Shown: one piece after another, positions 61,430 through 64,000 of the stretch
Numbering within the stretch: position 1 is the first letter of the stretch
How the letters are laid out: the number at the start of each line of letters is the position of its first letter
Source of the DNA: Actimicrobium sp034313845
GTDB lineage: Bacteria > Pseudomonadota > Gammaproteobacteria > Burkholderiales > Burkholderiaceae_D
NCBI RefSeq assembly: GCF_034313845.1
Contig: NZ_JAVIWN010000004.1
Reading direction: 5' to 3' (one strand)
DNA length: 64,000 nt
Translations under genes and position numbers: made by a program
The notes under the pieces: generated by a model
What the model was told of the DNA's origin: nothing
Databases searched by the model: none
What the model saw: only the letters and a program-made list of their open reading frames with translations

Positions 61430-62031
61430 TTCCGTTTTCCGTGCACGGTATCGACAAAACGGACTGCCTGCATCTCCATATCCACCACAAAACTGTCCAC
61501 CAGTGCCCGGAAATGCCGGTAAAACACCAATGCTGGCATTGCGATTGCCAGCCCGAACCCGGTGTTGTACAGCGCCACAGAAATGCCATGGGCAAGTTGT
61601 ACAGGATTAGCCCCGGTCGCATTTTGTGCGCCGAAAATCTCGATCATGCCGACCACGGTACCAAACAACCCCATCAACGGCGCGAGTGTCGCGATTGTCC
61701 CCAGCGTCGTCAGGAAACGCTCAAGTTCATGCGCCGTGGCCATACCGGCTTCTTCGATGGATTCTTTCATGATGTCACGCGGGGCGTCGACATTGGCCAG
61801 GCCAGCCGCTAGAACCTGCCCCAGCGGCGAGTTCTGCTCCAGGTTGGCGAGTATTTCAGCATTGATCTTGCCATTGTGATAAACCCGAATGACTTCCTGC
61901 AGCAACTTGGGGGGCAGGATGCGGCTACGACGCAGGTAGATCAAGCGCTCGACGATCAGGGCCAGGCCGACTACGGATGCAATGAATAACGGCCAGATCG
62001 GCCAACCGGCAGCTTGGATGATAGCGAACAA
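61426..62031 (-). CDS. exbB: Biopolymer transport protein ExbB/TolQ family
   Basis: 201-residue inner-membrane motor subunit with three helices: about 6-28, 107-130 and 150-170. The family segment LATIATLAPLMGLFGTVVGMIEIF is present. The start codon is TTG at 62031 with AAGGGAG 7 nt upstream; the frame further upstream lacks family residues. First gene of the exbB-exbD-lpxK-ycaR-kdsB operon. Confidence 0.92.
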   Translation of the reverse strand: MFAIIQAAGWPIWPLFIASVVGLALIVERLIYLRRSRILPPKLLQEVIRVYHNGKINAEILANLEQNSPLGQVLAAGLANVDAPRDIMKESIEEAGMATAHELERFLTTLGTIATLAPLMGLFGTVVGMIEIFGAQNATGANPVQLAHGISVALYNTGFGLAIAMPALVFYRHFRALVDSFVVDMEMQAVRFVDTVHGKRK

Positions 62032-62404
62032 AGCGCTCTCCCTTGAAAAATAGACGTGTATGGCTCCCGAATGTAACTTGTTGTGGCAGTCAGGGCAAGC
62101 GACCTGACGTTCACGCATTTCGGGAGATAATCTGACAATGTGCCTTGAAAGAAGATGTCGATGCCCAATGCGGCACAGCGCAGTAGAGACGTCCTGCGGA
62201 CTGTGGATAACTTTGTGAATAACTTCCTGCGCAGTGTAAGACCACCACAAAACCGGCATTTCCCCTGACAGTTATGGAAAAATATCGAATACCTCTTTCC
62301 TATTAAAATCAACCACTTGGAAAGAGTTCCATTGAATACAAATTATAATTACGACATTCACAACGACCCGTGGCCCTGTGGACAGGGTTCACTATGAGGA
62401 GAGC
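62032..62404. other. 373-nt divergent region between exbB and xseA
   Basis: No gene is seen. It contains a perfect DnaA-box 9-mer TGTGGATAA (62202-62210) and a near match TGTGAATAA (62214-62222), and a TATAAT hexamer (62344-62349), 55 nt before xseA, without a well-placed -35. The 62280-62355 stretch is AT-rich and probably holds the xseA promoter. Confidence 0.45.
62202..62222 (-). promoter_or_regulatory. Pair of DnaA-box-like 9-mers
   Basis: TTATCCACA on the minus strand (62210-62202) is a consensus DnaA box and TTATTCACA (62222-62214) differs by one base; both point the same way with 3 nt between them. DnaA could regulate exbB or xseA here. No other origin feature (dnaA, dnaN, AT-rich unwinding repeats) is nearby. 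Confidence 0.4.
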
Positions 62405-63769
62405 ATGAGCACCGACCATTTATTCGATAAAGCCGACAGTTCTTCGCCGGTACTCACGGTATCTGCCCTGAATCAGGCCGTGGCGCGCATGCTGGAACAG
62501 AACTTCCCATTGATGTGGGTTGCCGGCGAAGTCTCCAACTTCACGCGGGCGGCGTCGGGACACTGGTATTTTTCGCTCAAGGATGCTTCGGCGCAAGTTC
62601 GCGCGGTCATGTTTCGCGGACGCGCGCAGTACGCCGGATTTCTTCCCAAGGAAGGTGACAAGGTGGAGGTGCGCACGCTGGTGACACTGTACGCCGCGCG
62701 CGGCGACTTTCAGCTCAGTGTCGAATCAATTCGGCGGGCGGGTGTCGGCAACCTGTTTGAAGCTTTCTTGCAGCTCAAGCAGAAACTGGAAAGCGAAGGC
62801 TTGTTCGATCCGGCACGCAAGCGGCCGCTGCCGCAATTTCCGCGCACGATAGGCATCGTCACCAGTCTGCAAGCGGCTGCGCTGCGCGATGTGCTGACCA
62901 CACTGAAACGCCGTACCCCGCATATAAAAGTAATCCTGTATCCGACGCCAGTTCAGGGCGACGGAGCCGCACAAAAAATCGCCCAGGCAATCACCACGGC
63001 TTCCCGCCGTGCCGAATGCGATCTGTTGCTACTGTGCCGGGGTGGCGGCAGCATCGAAGATTTGTGGTCATTCAACGATGAAACGGTGGCACGCGCCATC
63101 GTTGCCTGTCGGGTTCCTGTCATTGCTGGAATCGGCCATGAGACGGACTTCACCATTGCCGACTTTGCCGCTGACCTGCGCGCAGCAACGCCAACTGCGG
63201 CAGCAGAACTGGCTGCGCGACCTCGTCAAGAATGGATCGCGCACATCGAACTGACTGCGCGCACTTTGACACGCGTGGCGCGACGCCATCTGACAGATCG
63301 CAACCAGGGACTGGACTGGTTATCGCGCCGACTGGTCAGCCCGGCAGCAACAATCCGGCATGAACAAGTCCGGCTGGCCGGCTGGCAAGTGCGACTAGGT
63401 AATGCAACACGCACGCCACTCAATAATGCGCGACATGCACTCCATCATCTGCGCAGCCAGCTGGCGTTCCAATTACCTGACACCCGGCCAGCACGATGGC
63501 AATTGACGGAGCATCGTCGACGCCTGGCAGGTGGTATCGACACCCACACGTCCCGCCTGCGCCTGCATTTGTCCGGTCTGGAGACCCAACTCGAGTTACT
63601 CAATCCCCAACGTACGCTGGAGCGCGGTTACGCGATCATCATCGATGCCGAAGGACATATCGTACGCACGACGGCCCAGCTACATCCGGAGCAAACCGTG
63701 ACGGTCCGGCTGGCTGAAGGTAACGCGCAGATCGGCATTGCCAGTGTCCAGCCAACCTTGCAGGAGTAA
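62405..63769 (+). CDS. xseA: Exodeoxyribonuclease VII large subunit
   Basis: 454-residue nuclease subunit. N-terminal OB fold (about 20-115) including VAGEVSNFTRAASGHWYFSLKD, then the catalytic domain with GGGSIEDLWSFNDE and GIGHETDFTIADF, then a coiled-coil region (about 275-400). It degrades single-stranded DNA to oligonucleotides together with XseB, whose gene is not here. ATG 62405 follows GAGGAGA. It is followed by sodB, a common order in Burkholderiales. Confidence 0.95.
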   Translation: MSTDHLFDKADSSSPVLTVSALNQAVARMLEQNFPLMWVAGEVSNFTRAASGHWYFSLKDASAQVRAVMFRGRAQYAGFLPKEGDKVEVRTLVTLYAARGDFQLSVESIRRAGVGNLFEAFLQLKQKLESEGLFDPARKRPLPQFPRTIGIVTSLQAAALRDVLTTLKRRTPHIKVILYPTPVQGDGAAQKIAQAITTASRRAECDLLLLCRGGGSIEDLWSFNDETVARAIVACRVPVIAGIGHETDFTIADFAADLRAATPTAAAELAARPRQEWIAHIELTARTLTRVARRHLTDRNQGLDWLSRRLVSPAATIRHEQVRLAGWQVRLGNATRTPLNNARHALHHLRSQLAFQLPDTRPARWQLTEHRRRLAGGIDTHTSRLRLHLSGLETQLELLNPQRTLERGYAIIIDAEGHIVRTTAQLHPEQTVTVRLAEGNAQIGIASVQPTLQE

Positions 63770-63874
63770 TGTCAATGTGAGGGTGCACGCTGCAAGCCCG
63801 TGGCTTCCGACATACAATGACTTCGGTTTTTAAAGCTCTGCCTGTAATTTTATTTCACCCCTGAAAGGATGACT

Positions 63875-64000
63875 ATGGAACACACTCTGCCCGATCTGCC
63901 ATATGCAATGGACGCCCTTGCGCCGCATATCTCCAAAGAAACCCTTGAGTATCACTACGGCAAGCATCATCAAACCTACGTGACCAACCTGAACAATCTG
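63875..64000 (+). CDS. sodB: Fe/Mn superoxide dismutase SodB, N-terminal part (cut by window end)
   Basis: The first 42 residues are visible. The start MEHTLPDLPYAMDALAPH and EYHYGKHHQTYVTNL, containing the first metal-ligand His and the HHQTYVTNLN motif, are characteristic of the iron-type SodB. A ribosome-binding site AAAGGA lies 7 nt upstream. A weak TACAAT -10 is at 63813. The rest lies outside the window. Confidence 0.93.
   Translation, partial: MEHTLPDLPYAMDALAPHISKETLEYHYGKHHQTYVTNLNNL

Noticed and set aside
62202..62222. Chromosome replication origin
   Set aside because: Only two DnaA-like boxes, no dnaA/dnaN/gidA genes and no AT-rich unwinding repeats nearby.

Overview
The window reads as chromosomal DNA of a betaproteobacterium of the order Burkholderiales, most likely family Oxalobacteraceae (Herbaspirillum/Herminiimonas/Undibacterium-like). 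This is inferred from moderate-to-high GC, the gene orders ribF-ileS-lspA-coaBC-dut, clpS-clpA, exbB-exbD-lpxK-ycaR-kdsB-adk and xseA-sodB, and the character of the proteins. No sequence search was possible. I see no prophage, insertion sequence, integron or CRISPR array. The region is gene-dense and mostly housekeeping, with a few accessory insertions.

Layout. 1-9.7 kb: the 3' end of glnE, a compact arsenic operon (arsR-arsC-arsH, no efflux pump), a Fic AMP-transferase, then tkt, a GNAT gene and gapA on the minus strand, and an rsmE copy whose reading frame is broken at a run of seven A. 9.8-13.7 kb: a TonB-dependent receptor followed by a lipoprotein phosphoesterase whose signal region is built from four 15-nt repeats. 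13.7-21.1 kb: ribF, ileS, lspA, coaBC, dut, and a PDZ/M48-like lipoprotein that has lost the first zinc histidine. 21.1-28.5 kb: clpS-clpA, a cold-shock gene, a sensor kinase/response regulator pair, icd and an rluE-type pseudouridine synthase. 28.5-36.7 kb: a HupE/UreJ-like membrane protein with a TPR protein, a small Ala/Lys-rich exported protein, a DUF192 protein, rpsT, murJ, a SirB1-type protein and the ABC-F ATPase uup.

36.9-37.2 kb holds the most remarkable element: a tRNA-Arg(CCU) gene whose anticodon loop is split by a 223-nt group I intron of the Azoarcus/Agrobacterium (IC3) type, without a homing endonuclease. 37.4-45.6 kb: a glycine-zipper lipoprotein, an FAH-family hydrolase, a branched-chain amino-acid ABC transporter (livHMGF, no binding protein), slpA-ispH, radC and rpmB-rpmG. 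45.7-55.7 kb: a fatty-acid desaturase, an MscS channel, an rsmB-like methyltransferase, purN, a secreted barnase-type RNase with its barstar inhibitor, a patatin phospholipase, gamma-glutamyltransferase and a short-chain dehydrogenase. 55.8-64 kb: a K+-independent membrane pyrophosphatase, adk, kdsB, ycaR, lpxK, exbD, exbB, xseA and the start of sodB.

Functional links: tkt/gapA/icd serve central carbon metabolism. lspA and several lipoproteins, kdsB/lpxK and murJ serve the envelope. ExbB/ExbD could energise the TonB-dependent receptor. clpS/clpA handle N-degron proteolysis. The barnase/barstar pair and the Fic protein are the accessory enzymes most likely to take part in conflict or signalling.
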